Of a stretch of 15,172 nucleotides of DNA, positions 1 through 7,186 are shown one piece after another. The first letter of the stretch is position 1. Each line of letters begins with the position of its first letter. The position numbers and the translations under genes are program-made. The notes under the pieces were generated by a model. It saw nothing but the letters and a program-made list of their open reading frames with translations, was not told the DNA's origin and ran no database searches. Location of the stretch: contig JAUXAI010000028.1 of the NCBI GenBank assembly GCA_030619985.1, forward strand, positions 1 to 15,172, given 5' to 3'. The stretch is from a bacterium (lineage in GTDB: Bacteria > UBP18 > UBA7526).

Positions 1-325
1 GAGCATTCGATACCTGCCGGACGAAGGGATAGATGCGACGCACGACAGGAACCCTATATAAAAGGGCCTCTCCCCAGACAAGAAACCTCCTCCCAATAAT
101 ATTGCGCACAAAGAGCCCCACTAAGAGGATCAGGATGAGAATGGCCAAGAGGGTCAACCCCTTCCCCAACCAGGGCCCGGGTAGGAAAAGGCCAAAGGGC
201 TCAATGATCGCCGTCAGACGTGTATCAATAAAAAGGAATACCCGATAAAGTATCCAGATAGTAACCACCAGAGGTAGAACGGCGACCAAACCGGTTAGAA
301 AATATCCCCTTATCTTAGTCCACAC
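1..325 (-). CDS. DUF502 family membrane protein, N-terminal part (runs off the left edge)
   Basis: The minus strand from a GTG at 325 gives about 108 residues in an open frame to the window edge. The translation starts VWTKIRGYFLTGLVAVLPLV, followed by a first membrane segment, a PGPWLGKGL turn near residue 50, a second membrane segment, then GRRFLVWGEALLYRVPVVRR and a YPFVRQVSNA stretch. This order (LTG-LP-first helix-PG-second helix-GRR-GE-P-V-R-Y-VKQ) is that of the DUF502 family of small two-helix inner-membrane proteins, whose function is unknown. The GTG is chosen because an AGGAGG-type ribosome site lies just upstream inside the end of the preceding CNNM gene. The two genes overlap by 11 nt, pointing to translational coupling and one operon. 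The C-terminal part lies outside the window. Confidence 0.85.
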   Translation of the reverse strand, partial: MWTKIRGYFLTGLVAVLPLVVTIWILYRVFLFIDTRLTAIIEPFGLFLPGPWLGKGLTLLAILILILLVGLFVRNIIGRRFLVWGEALLYRVPVVRRIYPFVRQVSNA

Positions 326-1310
326 GATACTCCTCCTCTATCTCGCCCACAATCTCCTCTAAGAGGTCCTCAATAGTAACCAACCCTAAAGTCTCCTTCT
401 TCTTATTTACCACGATGACCATGTGAATTCTTGCCAGACGAAGGGTGTTTAGGAGCTGGCTCACTTTCTTATCTGGAGAGGTGTAGTGGGCAGGATGCAT
501 GACCTCCTTTGCTCTCATCCTCTCCCTCTCTCTCTTGGAATAGGATAGAAGGTTCTTGACATGGACGATTCCCGTGATATGTTTTATATCCTTGCGGTAG
601 ACCGGGATGCGGACAAAACCCTTCTTAATGGCCAGACTCAAGACCTCCTCTAAGGAGGTTTCCTCTCTCACGGCTACTATCTTTTCTCTAGGAACCATAG
701 TCTTATCTATGGTGGTCTCTTCCATCTCAAAGACCCGATGGATAAGTTCCTCTTCTGTAGTCTCGAGCACCCCTTCCCTTCTGCCCATCCCCACCAAAGA
801 TTGCAACTCCTCTCGGGTAACATAGGGGCTCTTTATTCTTTTCTTCCCTCTCAATAGCCGAATGATCCCATTAGTAATAAAGGTGAAGAAATAGATCAAA
901 GGACGAAAGATATCACAGGCCCACTTGAGAGGATAGGCCGAAGTGAAAGTAAGGTAGTCTGTATGATAGCGATAGACCGTCTTAGGGATGATCTCGGCAA
1001 AGATGATAACTAGGGGAGACATGATAAGAGTAGCCAGAAGCGCTGCCTTATCTGGAGAATGTCTCATCAGTAGAAGGGTAGCCAGAGCGCTTCCCGTGAC
1101 TAAAGAGATATTTGTCCCTATCAAGGTAGCGGCCAACATGCGATCCGGGTTCTTGAGAAGGTTCTCCACAATCTGTGCCTGCTTCGAGCCCTTCTCCATA
1201 AGATGCCTCACCCGGATGCGACTCACAGAGACCATTCCCGTCTCTGTGCCAGAGAAGAAAGCAGCAAGCAGTAAACAGAATCCTATGGCCAGTATGATCC
1301 AGATTATCAT
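315..1310 (-). CDS. CNNM/CBS-domain membrane protein (short form, no CorC_HlyC domain)
   Basis: This 331-residue protein belongs to the CNNM-CBS (UPF0053, 'hemolysin-like') family, implicated in magnesium or other cation efflux across the inner membrane. Residues 1-150 form the CNNM domain: an N-terminal helix, the conserved FFSGTETGMVSVSR motif (19-31), and the AEIIPKT motif (105-111). CBS domains follow at about 203-260 (MVPREKIVAV to GIVHVKNLL) and 267-325 (VMHPAHYTSP to VTIEDLLEEIVGEI). The protein stops at YRVD right after CBS2, so the C-terminal CorC_HlyC domain present in its upstream paralogue is absent. Start ATG at 1310 shares its A with the upstream gene's stop (TAATG), and GGAG sits 3 nt upstream. 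The short form is probably genuine, since the next gene starts at its very end. It may form a heterodimer with the upstream paralogue (inference). Confidence 0.9.
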   Translation of the reverse strand: MIIWIILAIGFCLLLAAFFSGTETGMVSVSRIRVRHLMEKGSKQAQIVENLLKNPDRMLAATLIGTNISLVTGSALATLLLMRHSPDKAALLATLIMSPLVIIFAEIIPKTVYRYHTDYLTFTSAYPLKWACDIFRPLIYFFTFITNGIIRLLRGKKRIKSPYVTREELQSLVGMGRREGVLETTEEELIHRVFEMEETTIDKTMVPREKIVAVREETSLEEVLSLAIKKGFVRIPVYRKDIKHITGIVHVKNLLSYSKRERERMRAKEVMHPAHYTSPDKKVSQLLNTLRLARIHMVIVVNKKKETLGLVTIEDLLEEIVGEIEEEYRVD

Positions 1311-2566
1311 TATCTCCTCTTTATCCTCACAGAGAGGATTCTCTTGGGGGTAGCCTTCTCAATGACAAAAGAGAGTTTCCTATAATTTATCTCTTCCCCT
1401 TCTTTGGGAATACGGCCGATGAGATTGAAGATGAAGCCTCCGATGGTCTCAAAGCCATTCTCGGGAAGTCTTAACTTGAGCACCCTATTCGCTTCATCAA
1501 TCTCCAGGCGACCGGACACCCTCAGGGTACGTCGATCAATTCTTTCAATGAGCCTCTTCTCCTTCCGATACTCGGGAGGAATCTCGCCCACGATCTCCTC
1601 CACCAGGTCCTCCAGGGTAACCAATCCCTCTATTCCCCCGTACTCGTTGACCACCAGGGCCATCTGAATTTTTCTCCTTTGAAACTCCTTTAAGAGACTG
1701 GGGACTCTCTTGGTTTCCGGAATGAAATAGGGAGGGTGCACTAAATTCCGGAGTCTCAACTGGTAATTCTCCTTTTTAAAATGGGAGAGGAGATCTTTGG
1801 CATAGACAATTCCCACCATATTATCCACCCTCCCCTGATAGACCGGAATGCGGGAATGGCCGGTCTTCCTTATGAGGTCCAGGGCCTCTCCCACCGTAGC
1901 ATCTGCCTCCAGGCAGACCATATCTGTGCGGGGGATCATGGTCTCAAGGGCCCGAGTATCAGTAAACTTGAAGATGGAGTGGATCATCTCCTTCTCCTCC
2001 TCTCCCAATACCCCTTCCTTCTCACCAACGGTAACCATGGTCTTTATCTCATCCTCAGTTACTGAAGGAACCCGAGGAGGATATTTGCTCCTGAAGAGGG
2101 GAAGGAAGAGATCGCTCACCGACTCCAGCGTCCGGCGTAGGGGGAGGATGATTATAGAGAAGATCTCCAATGGCCGAGCAACCAGGAGGCTGATGGCCTC
2201 TGCATTCTGGACGGCATAGGTCTTGGGTGTAATCTCACCAAAGATCAAAAGGAGGAAGGTTATCACACCTATAGATATACCAACACCTACACTATTAGGT
2301 ATACCACGATTTGTTGCAATAGTAATCGCAATAGCAGTTACTACTGTAGAGGCAGCGATGTTGACTACCATATTTCCAATGAGGATAGTGGTTATCAGGC
2401 GATGGGGATCTTCCAGGAGCCTCTTCACTACCTCAATCCCCCTTCTCTTCCTCTCCTCCAGCCTTCGGATGCGCAGCCTACTCAAAGAGAAGAGGGCGGT
2501 CTCTGAGCCAGAGAAGAAGGCAGAGAGAAGGAGAAGGATAGTAAGAACAATGATCTTTCCGAGCAA
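1310..2566 (-). CDS. CNNM/CBS/CorC_HlyC-domain membrane protein (full-length)
   Basis: This 418-residue protein has the full architecture of the CNNM-CBS-CorC_HlyC family of predicted cation-efflux proteins. The CNNM membrane domain (1-160) carries FFSGSETALFSLSR (17-30) and FGEITPKT (109-116). CBS1 is at about 209-265 (MIPRTDMVCL, SRIPVY, GIVYAKDLL) and CBS2 at about 275-330 (LVNEYGGIEGLVTLEDLVEEIVGEI). The CorC_HlyC domain (340-415) includes GFETIGGFIFNLIGRIPKEG (371-390). The start codon is TTG at 2566. It is chosen because TAGGAGGA lies 4-5 nt upstream, inside the last Gly-Gly codons of the preceding kinase gene, and the protein begins at the expected place before the first helix. There is a 1-nt gap to the upstream gene and a 1-nt overlap with the downstream paralogue. 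A ybeY-corC type neighbourhood is common in bacteria. Confidence 0.93.
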   Translation of the reverse strand: MLGKIIVLTILLLLSAFFSGSETALFSLSRLRIRRLEERKRRGIEVVKRLLEDPHRLITTILIGNMVVNIAASTVVTAIAITIATNRGIPNSVGVGISIGVITFLLLIFGEITPKTYAVQNAEAISLLVARPLEIFSIIILPLRRTLESVSDLFLPLFRSKYPPRVPSVTEDEIKTMVTVGEKEGVLGEEEKEMIHSIFKFTDTRALETMIPRTDMVCLEADATVGEALDLIRKTGHSRIPVYQGRVDNMVGIVYAKDLLSHFKKENYQLRLRNLVHPPYFIPETKRVPSLLKEFQRRKIQMALVVNEYGGIEGLVTLEDLVEEIVGEIPPEYRKEKRLIERIDRRTLRVSGRLEIDEANRVLKLRLPENGFETIGGFIFNLIGRIPKEGEEINYRKLSFVIEKATPKRILSVRIKRR

Positions 2567-2567
2567 T

Positions 2568-3284
2568 TTATCCTCCTAATAGTTGAAAGATCAGAACAGT
2601 AGCCACTATTCCCAAGAGAGCGCCGAATATCACCTCTCTCGGGGAATGGATGCCCTTGGCGACTCTCGACTGGGCAACAAAGAAGGCTAAGATGAAGGCC
2701 AGGACGATAACAACGGGATTGCCAGTGATAAAGGACAATACTGCCCAGATGGCACCTGCTAAGGCGCTATGCAGGGAAGGCATCCCTCCCCTCAACATAA
2801 AACCACTCGATCTGGCAGCCAGGGCCTTAAAGAGGATTACTATTAAGACCACTACCATAAGGCTGACAAATGTGATATGGGCACTAGAGGCTTTGACGCT
2901 TGCCATAGCGCTCTCTATTCCCGGAGCCAAATAGCGTCTGAAGAGGATGAGGTAGCCTACTACTATAGCGATAACAGAGACGACCAGGACTGCTCCTGCA
3001 GTAATGTCCTTTGCGATGCGCGCTAAGGGGTGGTAGGTATCATTCATGAGGTCGATGGTCTTCTCTAAGGCAGTATTAATCATCTCAGTGATTAGGACCA
3101 AAGCGATGGTAAAGGAAAGGAGCATGAGTTCAATGGGGCTGAGGCGGGGACGGAGGAAGAGGCTACCCACTAAGATAATTATGGCGATGATGAAGTGAAT
3201 GCGCATATTCTTCTGGGTTTTCAGGACATAGAGGATCCCCTCTACTGCGCTATTAAAACTCTCCAAAAAACTTCTGGGCTTCAT
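2568..3284 (-). CDS. dgkA: Fused diacylglycerol/undecaprenol kinase and PAP2-type phosphatase
   Basis: 238 residues, about twice the length of a stand-alone DgkA. Residues 1-118 are a prokaryotic diacylglycerol kinase domain: an amphipathic N-terminus, three membrane helices, the catalytic-region motif EMINTALEKTIDLM (67-80) and ARIAKDITAGAVLV (88-101). These match Gram-positive-type DgkA, which phosphorylates undecaprenol. Residues 132-238 are a short PAP2-like membrane phosphatase domain with GGMPSLHSA (166-174) for the PSGH motif and SRVAKGIHSPRE (206-217) for SRX5HX3D. The final Asp is replaced by Glu and the N-terminal KX6RP motif is not evident. A kinase and a phosphatase in one chain could cycle C55-OH/C55-P or a similar lipid phosphate (inference). 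Start ATG at 3284 follows AAGGAAAG, which lies in a dispersed intergenic repeat. The 3' end supplies the ribosome site of the next gene. Confidence 0.88.
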   Translation of the reverse strand: MKPRSFLESFNSAVEGILYVLKTQKNMRIHFIIAIIILVGSLFLRPRLSPIELMLLSFTIALVLITEMINTALEKTIDLMNDTYHPLARIAKDITAGAVLVVSVIAIVVGYLILFRRYLAPGIESAMASVKASSAHITFVSLMVVVLIVILFKALAARSSGFMLRGGMPSLHSALAGAIWAVLSFITGNPVVIVLAFILAFFVAQSRVAKGIHSPREVIFGALLGIVATVLIFQLLGG

Positions 3285-3288
3285 CTTT

Positions 3289-3304
3289 CCTTACTGCGTT
3301 CGGA
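3289..3304 (-). repeat. Repeat family B copy carrying the dgkA ribosome-binding region
   Basis: On the minus strand this reads TCCGAACGCAGTAAGG directly before GAAAG-ATG of dgkA. It matches 14 of 16 positions of the copy before the NYN gene (9580-9595). The Shine-Dalgarno purines lie at its 3' edge. Confidence 0.7.
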
Positions 3305-3306
3305 CG

Positions 3307-3350
3307 CGGATTGTCACGGATTTATTACGGATGAGCACGGATCACAGATA
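3307..3350 (-). repeat. Repeat family A, diverged copy
   Basis: A run of ATCYGTG words (minus strand), aligning with the 3' half of the longer copies before hisS and aspS: ATCTGTGATC, CGTGCTCATC, CGTAATAAATC, CGTGACAATC. Several T-to-C changes distinguish it. It lies between ybeY and dgkA. Confidence 0.75.
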
Positions 3351-3359
3351 ATTGCTAAC

Positions 3360-3377
3360 TTTGCATTGCTAATTTTG
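3360..3377. repeat. Repeat family C (CATTGCTAATTTTG word)
   Basis: The plus strand contains CATTGCTAATTTTG at 3364-3377. The same word occurs at 13153-13166, and with one change (CATTGTTAATTTTG) at 9678-9691. It is always intergenic and always set in TTTTGCATT-type sequence. Confidence 0.65.
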
Positions 3378-3415
3378 TCCGCCCCGGAGGGGCGAGACCT
3401 CGCCTTCGGCGGGCA
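3378..3415. repeat. GC-rich double hairpin between ybeY and dgkA
   Basis: Two adjacent perfect hairpins: GCCCC-GGA-GGGGC (3381-3393) and CGCC-TTC-GGCG (3401-3411). They are bracketed by imperfect complementary flanks GTCCGCC and GGCGGGC. No T-run follows on either strand, so it is not an obvious intrinsic terminator. Its GC content is far above the surrounding AT-rich spacer, so it resembles a REP-like palindromic insertion. Confidence 0.65.
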
Positions 3416-3441
3416 CTTTACATTGATTACTTTCCCACTTT

Positions 3442-3469
3442 CTTACCTGCTCACTTTCTCACTTTTCTA
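3442..3469 (-). repeat. Repeat family D at the ybeY 3' end
   Basis: 28 bp that match the segment at the end of the NYN gene (9051-9078) at 26 positions. On the minus strand the core is GTGAGAAAGTGA followed by CAGGTAAG or GCAGGTAAG. The ybeY stop codon (3459-3461) lies inside it, so the repeat encodes the last residues. Confidence 0.75.
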
Positions 3470-3905
3470 TTTTCCTACTGATTATTGCTAAGATTTGTTT
3501 CTCTCTCTTACGCATAAGTTCCTTGTCTTTCTTCTTCAGATGGTCATAGCCTAAGAGGTGCAAGATTCCATGAACGACTAAAAGGGCGATTTCTTTATTT
3601 AAAGAATGTCGATATCTCTTTGCCTGGTGGGAAGCGGTCTCCAGGGAGATGACCACATCCCCTAAGATCTCGGGATGAACCTTAGGGAATCTACCCTCGT
3701 GCATGGAGAAGGCTAAGACATCTGTAGAAGCATCCACCTTCCGATACTCTCGATTCAATTTCTTAATATAGGCGTCGCTACAGAATAGGATGCTCACCTG
3801 AGCCTCTTTATAGCCCTCAGCCGCGAGTGTTTTTCTGGCCACTCTTCTTACCAAAGAGGGCTTGAAGACTTTTCCTTTTACTCTGCTCTTTACCAGTATC
3901 TCCAT
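3459..3905 (-). CDS. ybeY: Endoribonuclease YbeY (16S rRNA maturation)
   Basis: This 148-residue protein, of typical family length, is YbeY, a zinc-dependent single-strand endoribonuclease in 16S rRNA 3'-end maturation and ribosome quality control. The metal-binding signature HGILHLLGYDH (112-122) supplies His112, His116 and His122 in H-X3-H-X5-H spacing. The upstream conserved STDVLAFS (60-67) and GDVVIS (82-87) are also present. The start ATG at 3905 gives the usual N-terminus (MEILVKSRVKGK). It lies 89 nt inside the 3' end of the 7TM-HD gene, an unusually long overlap. Only a weak ribosome site (GAGAAG) precedes it, so expression may rely on translational coupling. The pgpH-ybeY-dgkA order is a known conserved arrangement. 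The C-terminal RKIEK is encoded by an intergenic repeat. Confidence 0.95.
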   Translation of the reverse strand: MEILVKSRVKGKVFKPSLVRRVARKTLAAEGYKEAQVSILFCSDAYIKKLNREYRKVDASTDVLAFSMHEGRFPKVHPEILGDVVISLETASHQAKRYRHSLNKEIALLVVHGILHLLGYDHLKKKDKELMRKREKQILAIISRKIEK

Positions 3906-6030
3906 ATCTTCTCTTAATCCTCTTTGTCAGGGGATAATCGATCCTCCCATGGGTTATCCCGCTCAGTGTACGGGTGAAGACCTCCACGATCTTCTTCAGG
4001 TCACTTAATGTCAGAGGAGATTCATCGAGCTGAGAATCGGTGAACTTTTCATTAATGATCTCTTTTACCAGGTTCTCGATCTCTTCTGGAGAGGGCTTGG
4101 TGAGGGCGCGCGAGGCGGCCTCCACACTATCAGCGAGCATGACGATGGCTGCCTCCTTGCTTCTTGGTCTTGGTCCGGGATACCTGTAATCCGCTTCTTC
4201 TACGCCTTCCTTCTCTATCTTCAGTGCTTTGCGATAGAACTGGGAAATGAGGCTCGTCCCATGGTGCTGGACAATGATATTTATAATCCGAGGAGTCAGT
4301 CTATGCTCCCGGGCAATCTCCGCCCCTTCCTTAACATGGGAGATGATGATCTGGGAGCTCAATCTGGGTACCAGCCTTCCATATTTAACAGAAGGGCCAA
4401 TCCTATTTTCAATGAAGTAGTCGCTATTCTTTATTTTTCCAATATCGTGGTAATAGGAGGCTACCCTTGCCAAGAGAGGATTGGCACCCACTGCCTCTGC
4501 TGCCCCCTCTGCCAAGTTACCCACAATGATGGAATGATGGTAGGTCCCCGGGGCCTGAATGGCCAACCTCTTTAGGATCGGTTGATTGAGGTTGGAGAGT
4601 TCCAATAACCTTATATCCGTAGTGACCTTGAAGCCGTGTTCAAATACCGGGAGGAGGGCAAAGGCGAGAAGAGAAGAGGCAAATCCATTGCCCAATCCCC
4701 ACCAGAGACTCTTTACTTCTGATTCTATTCCAATCAGAATGAAAGCAAGGATAAGCAAGCAGTTAGTTGAAGCGATTAGTGCTCCGGCCCTTAAGAAATC
4801 GGTTCTATGCTTCATCCAGCGTACAGAGTAGGCTCCCACCGCCCCTCCCAGTAAGGCCACTACGACAAAGGGGAGCCGATTACCAGTAAAGAGGCCGACC
4901 ATGATGGCCAGGGCAACCCCGGTCAATATGGCCAATCTTCCCCCTAGAAGGACGGCAATCAGTATGGTAGCAAAGGCCAGGGGAATAAAGTATCCACTTA
5001 GGTTGATAAGGGTTAGGGTCTTGGCCAAGAGAAGCATGAGGATAACGATAAGCCCTAGTACAGAAAGGAGGGTATTATCCTCTAAGACCCAGGCCTGGTA
5101 GCGGTGGAGGTAGAAGCCGATTCCCATCATAAAGAGAAGGATAATCAAGGCCCTTCCTATGATGACGGGAAAGGCCCTCTTGGTAGTCGTCTGCCACAGG
5201 GTCTCAAGGATCGTCAATTGCTCCCCAGTAACTGGGTATCCTTCTTCAACGATCTTCTGCCCTTTCTTAATTAAGAAGATCACTGGCCCCGCCTCTTCCC
5301 GGGCCTTCTTCTGCCTCTCCCTGGTTTCTTTATCATTATACCTGAAGTTTGGAATAAGAAGTTTGCTTGCTATCTCATAACTTGCATTGCGTAGAAATCG
5401 ATTATCGGGAAATAGTTCTCGACAACGGGCTTTAAGTATCCCCTTTGCCTCTGAGAAAGTATATACCCCCTCTCGCTTTAACAAGAGGCTCTCTTTCCCA
5501 TCGTTTCTCCTTACCTTGATTCCCACTTTAATCTTGGCAGCAAGAAGCTGGGGGTCATCAACAATCCTCTCCTGCATTATGGCCTGGAGAAGGGCCTTTA
5601 TCTGGTCTTCCAATCTATCTGGCTTGGAGTAGGATAGAAGGGTAATGCGTGTCTTCTCAGGAAGTCTAATGTCCAGTTCTTCATCCAAAAGGGCTATCTT
5701 TTCTTCCCGGGATAGTTCTTTTCCCCTCACCCTCTTTGTCCCTTCAAAGATGAGGCTTACCTTGCTTTCCAGTTCCTCAAAGAGTCTATTATTAAAGTCA
5801 TAGACCGGTCTTACCTTACTTGCCGCTGTCTCCTGCCTTTTCAGGGTTTCTGCGGTCTCAATAACTTCCAGATCCTGGGGGGCCTTTATATCCCGAGAGG
5901 CAATATCCCCTATCTCCAGCTTTGGCCTGGGGATGGTGAGGATGGGTGAAGAGATGAGGACCAGGATGAGGAATAGTCCAGAGGCGAGCAGCCATCTTGC
6001 GGGTAGGTTTCTTTTCTCTTCCATTTTCAT
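3817..6030 (-). CDS. pgpH: 7TM-7TMR-HD protein, PgpH-type cyclic-di-AMP phosphodiesterase
   Basis: 737 residues with the PgpH/YqfF architecture. In order: an N-terminal membrane anchor (14-33), a large extracytoplasmic 7TMR-HDED region (about 38-280), about seven membrane helices (288-465), and a cytoplasmic HD domain (485-690). HD residues visible are His498/His499 in GTYHHSIIVG, His528-Asp529 in SYYHDIGK, His565 in IISHVKEG, His589/His590 in IIVQHHGTS, and Asp634 in MLADSVEAA. The family hydrolyses c-di-AMP to pApA in Listeria and relatives, and that activity here is inferred. Residues 701-737, after the usual family end at IDYP, form a basic tail (KRIKRRYG, KRKS, GKKSGQK) that overlaps the ybeY start by 89 nt. 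Start ATG at 6030 overlaps the LysM gene stop as ATGA, indicating coupling. Confidence 0.93.
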   Translation of the reverse strand: MKMEEKRNLPARWLLASGLFLILVLISSPILTIPRPKLEIGDIASRDIKAPQDLEVIETAETLKRQETAASKVRPVYDFNNRLFEELESKVSLIFEGTKRVRGKELSREEKIALLDEELDIRLPEKTRITLLSYSKPDRLEDQIKALLQAIMQERIVDDPQLLAAKIKVGIKVRRNDGKESLLLKREGVYTFSEAKGILKARCRELFPDNRFLRNASYEIASKLLIPNFRYNDKETRERQKKAREEAGPVIFLIKKGQKIVEEGYPVTGEQLTILETLWQTTTKRAFPVIIGRALIILLFMMGIGFYLHRYQAWVLEDNTLLSVLGLIVILMLLLAKTLTLINLSGYFIPLAFATILIAVLLGGRLAILTGVALAIMVGLFTGNRLPFVVVALLGGAVGAYSVRWMKHRTDFLRAGALIASTNCLLILAFILIGIESEVKSLWWGLGNGFASSLLAFALLPVFEHGFKVTTDIRLLELSNLNQPILKRLAIQAPGTYHHSIIVGNLAEGAAEAVGANPLLARVASYYHDIGKIKNSDYFIENRIGPSVKYGRLVPRLSSQIIISHVKEGAEIAREHRLTPRIINIIVQHHGTSLISQFYRKALKIEKEGVEEADYRYPGPRPRSKEAAIVMLADSVEAASRALTKPSPEEIENLVKEIINEKFTDSQLDESPLTLSDLKKIVEVFTRTLSGITHGRIDYPLTKRIKRRYGDTGKEQSKRKSLQALFGKKSGQKNTRG

Positions 6031-6707
6031 TCCTTTGGTATAGAAAGGATCTGGCCAGGATGAATGATGTTGGCATTCTTAATCTTATCCCTATTTGCTC
6101 CATAAATCAGGATCCACTTCTCTGGATCTCCATAGATTTTCTTAGCAATAATCTTCAATGTTTCACCCTTCTTCACTTTATGGTACTCGGGTAGTTTTGC
6201 TCCTGCCTTCAGGGCCAATCCCTTTGCCTCTCGGGCAATTTTCTTCGCTTCCTTGAATCTTTCTTTTCCAAGAGCTTCTCTTGCTTTTTTTAACTTATCT
6301 TTTGCTACTCCAACCTCTTTATTCTCTTTCTCGGCCTTATTAATTACTTCTTTGGTCTTAGCGATTGCTCTCTCTGCTTCCTGGCGGGCGAGTCTTTTCG
6401 CTTCTAAGGCCTCTTCTGCTCTCCTTTTCTCTTCTTCCTTTATTCTCTTGGCCATAGACTCTGCTATCCGGGCATCCACCTCTGCCTCACGGGCTAGTTC
6501 CCGCGCCTCCTTCTTTCTCTTTGTCCCTAAGGCTTGGGTGAGATAATCCTGGGCGCTCTCTAATCTCTTTGGGGCGCATTCTTTCGCCCCAGCTTCTTTA
6601 GCCTTCTGGATGGCGATCTTGGCATCCACAATCTCTTGTAATGGTCTCTTCGGCCCGCAGCCTGCCAATAATATCCAGGTTAAGAACAAAGCATAAACAA
6701 TTCTCAT
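6027..6707 (-). CDS. Coiled-coil lipoprotein with C-terminal LysM domain
   Basis: 226 residues. An N-terminal signal peptide ends in the lipobox LLAGC (13-17), predicting lipidation at Cys17 and export to an envelope membrane. Residues 25-170 are highly charged Ala/Glu/Lys-rich sequence with heptad-like spacing, probably a long helical or coiled-coil rod resembling DUF4398-type lipoproteins. A single LysM domain closes the protein (175-225: YHKVKKGETLKIIAKKIYGD, then IHPGQILSIPKE), expected to bind peptidoglycan GlcNAc. It is probably a spacer or tether between membrane and cell wall (inference). The start ATG at 6707 follows GGAGGAAAG, an excellent ribosome site. The stop overlaps the pgpH start by four bases, so it belongs to the same transcript. 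Lysine and alanine runs make the rod low-complexity, so homology there is weak. Confidence 0.88.
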   Translation of the reverse strand: MRIVYALFLTWILLAGCGPKRPLQEIVDAKIAIQKAKEAGAKECAPKRLESAQDYLTQALGTKRKKEARELAREAEVDARIAESMAKRIKEEEKRRAEEALEAKRLARQEAERAIAKTKEVINKAEKENKEVGVAKDKLKKAREALGKERFKEAKKIAREAKGLALKAGAKLPEYHKVKKGETLKIIAKKIYGDPEKWILIYGANRDKIKNANIIHPGQILSIPKE

Positions 6708-6734
6708 CTTTCCTCCATTATGGACAAAAAACTT

Positions 6735-7172
6735 TTACTTAATCTTAAAAGAAGCGGTCCCTAAGAGATTGCCCGGCTTATCAACAATCCATACCCGCCA
6801 ATCGCCCTTCCATTGAGGGAGAATGGTTTTACAGCTCCAAGTTCTATATTGTGGAGAATTCACTTTTAAAGAAACCTCAGCCATCTTTTTCTTCTCATAG
6901 CACCAGATATGTTTTATTATTGTAGGTTTCTTTGCTCCCCGAATGAGAGTCCAGCAATAAACCCGTCCTACAGAATCAGGGAAAACAATAGCCGAGTCAA
7001 TAGGCTGTCGACTCTCCACGCCCGTAGTTAAAGTAATCTTAGCTACTTTCAATTCGGGCCTCTCCGTTGCTGGAGCAGGCTCTCTCTTCACTTCTTCTCT
7101 GGGGGCACATGCCATAAATACCGCTAATCCCAAAGCAATGACCAAAATCCCTTTTGCTTTAAAAGAAAGCAT
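6735..7172 (-). CDS. DUF2914-domain lipoprotein
   Basis: The ATG at 7172 gives 145 residues. A longer reading from 7187 overlaps the aspS stop by one base, but the 7172 start is preferred because GGAGGTG lies 7-8 nt before it and the product then begins with a tidy signal peptide (MLSFKAKGILVIALGLAVF). Cys22 in FMAC is a likely but non-canonical lipobox. After a short Pro/Glu-rich linker (25-40), the DUF2914 domain (about 43-145) shows ITLTTGVESRQPID, FPDSVGRVYCWT, HIWCYEKKKMAEV, YRTWSCK and GDWRVWIVDKPGNLLGTASF. DUF2914 is a small beta-sandwich-like envelope domain without a settled biochemical role. The LysM lipoprotein gene starts 27 nt downstream, so the two exported proteins are probably made together. 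Confidence 0.88.
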   Translation of the reverse strand: MLSFKAKGILVIALGLAVFMACAPREEVKREPAPATERPELKVAKITLTTGVESRQPIDSAIVFPDSVGRVYCWTLIRGAKKPTIIKHIWCYEKKKMAEVSLKVNSPQYRTWSCKTILPQWKGDWRVWIVDKPGNLLGTASFKIK

Positions 7173-7186
7173 CTCCTTCACCTCCA

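Noticed and set aside
1848-2219. Plus-strand open frames of 60-140 codons across the window (for example 988-1353, 1848-2219, 8421-8843, 11349-11756).
   Set aside because: All lie antisense to well-recognised minus-strand genes, have no family motifs and no ribosome sites, so they are coding shadows.
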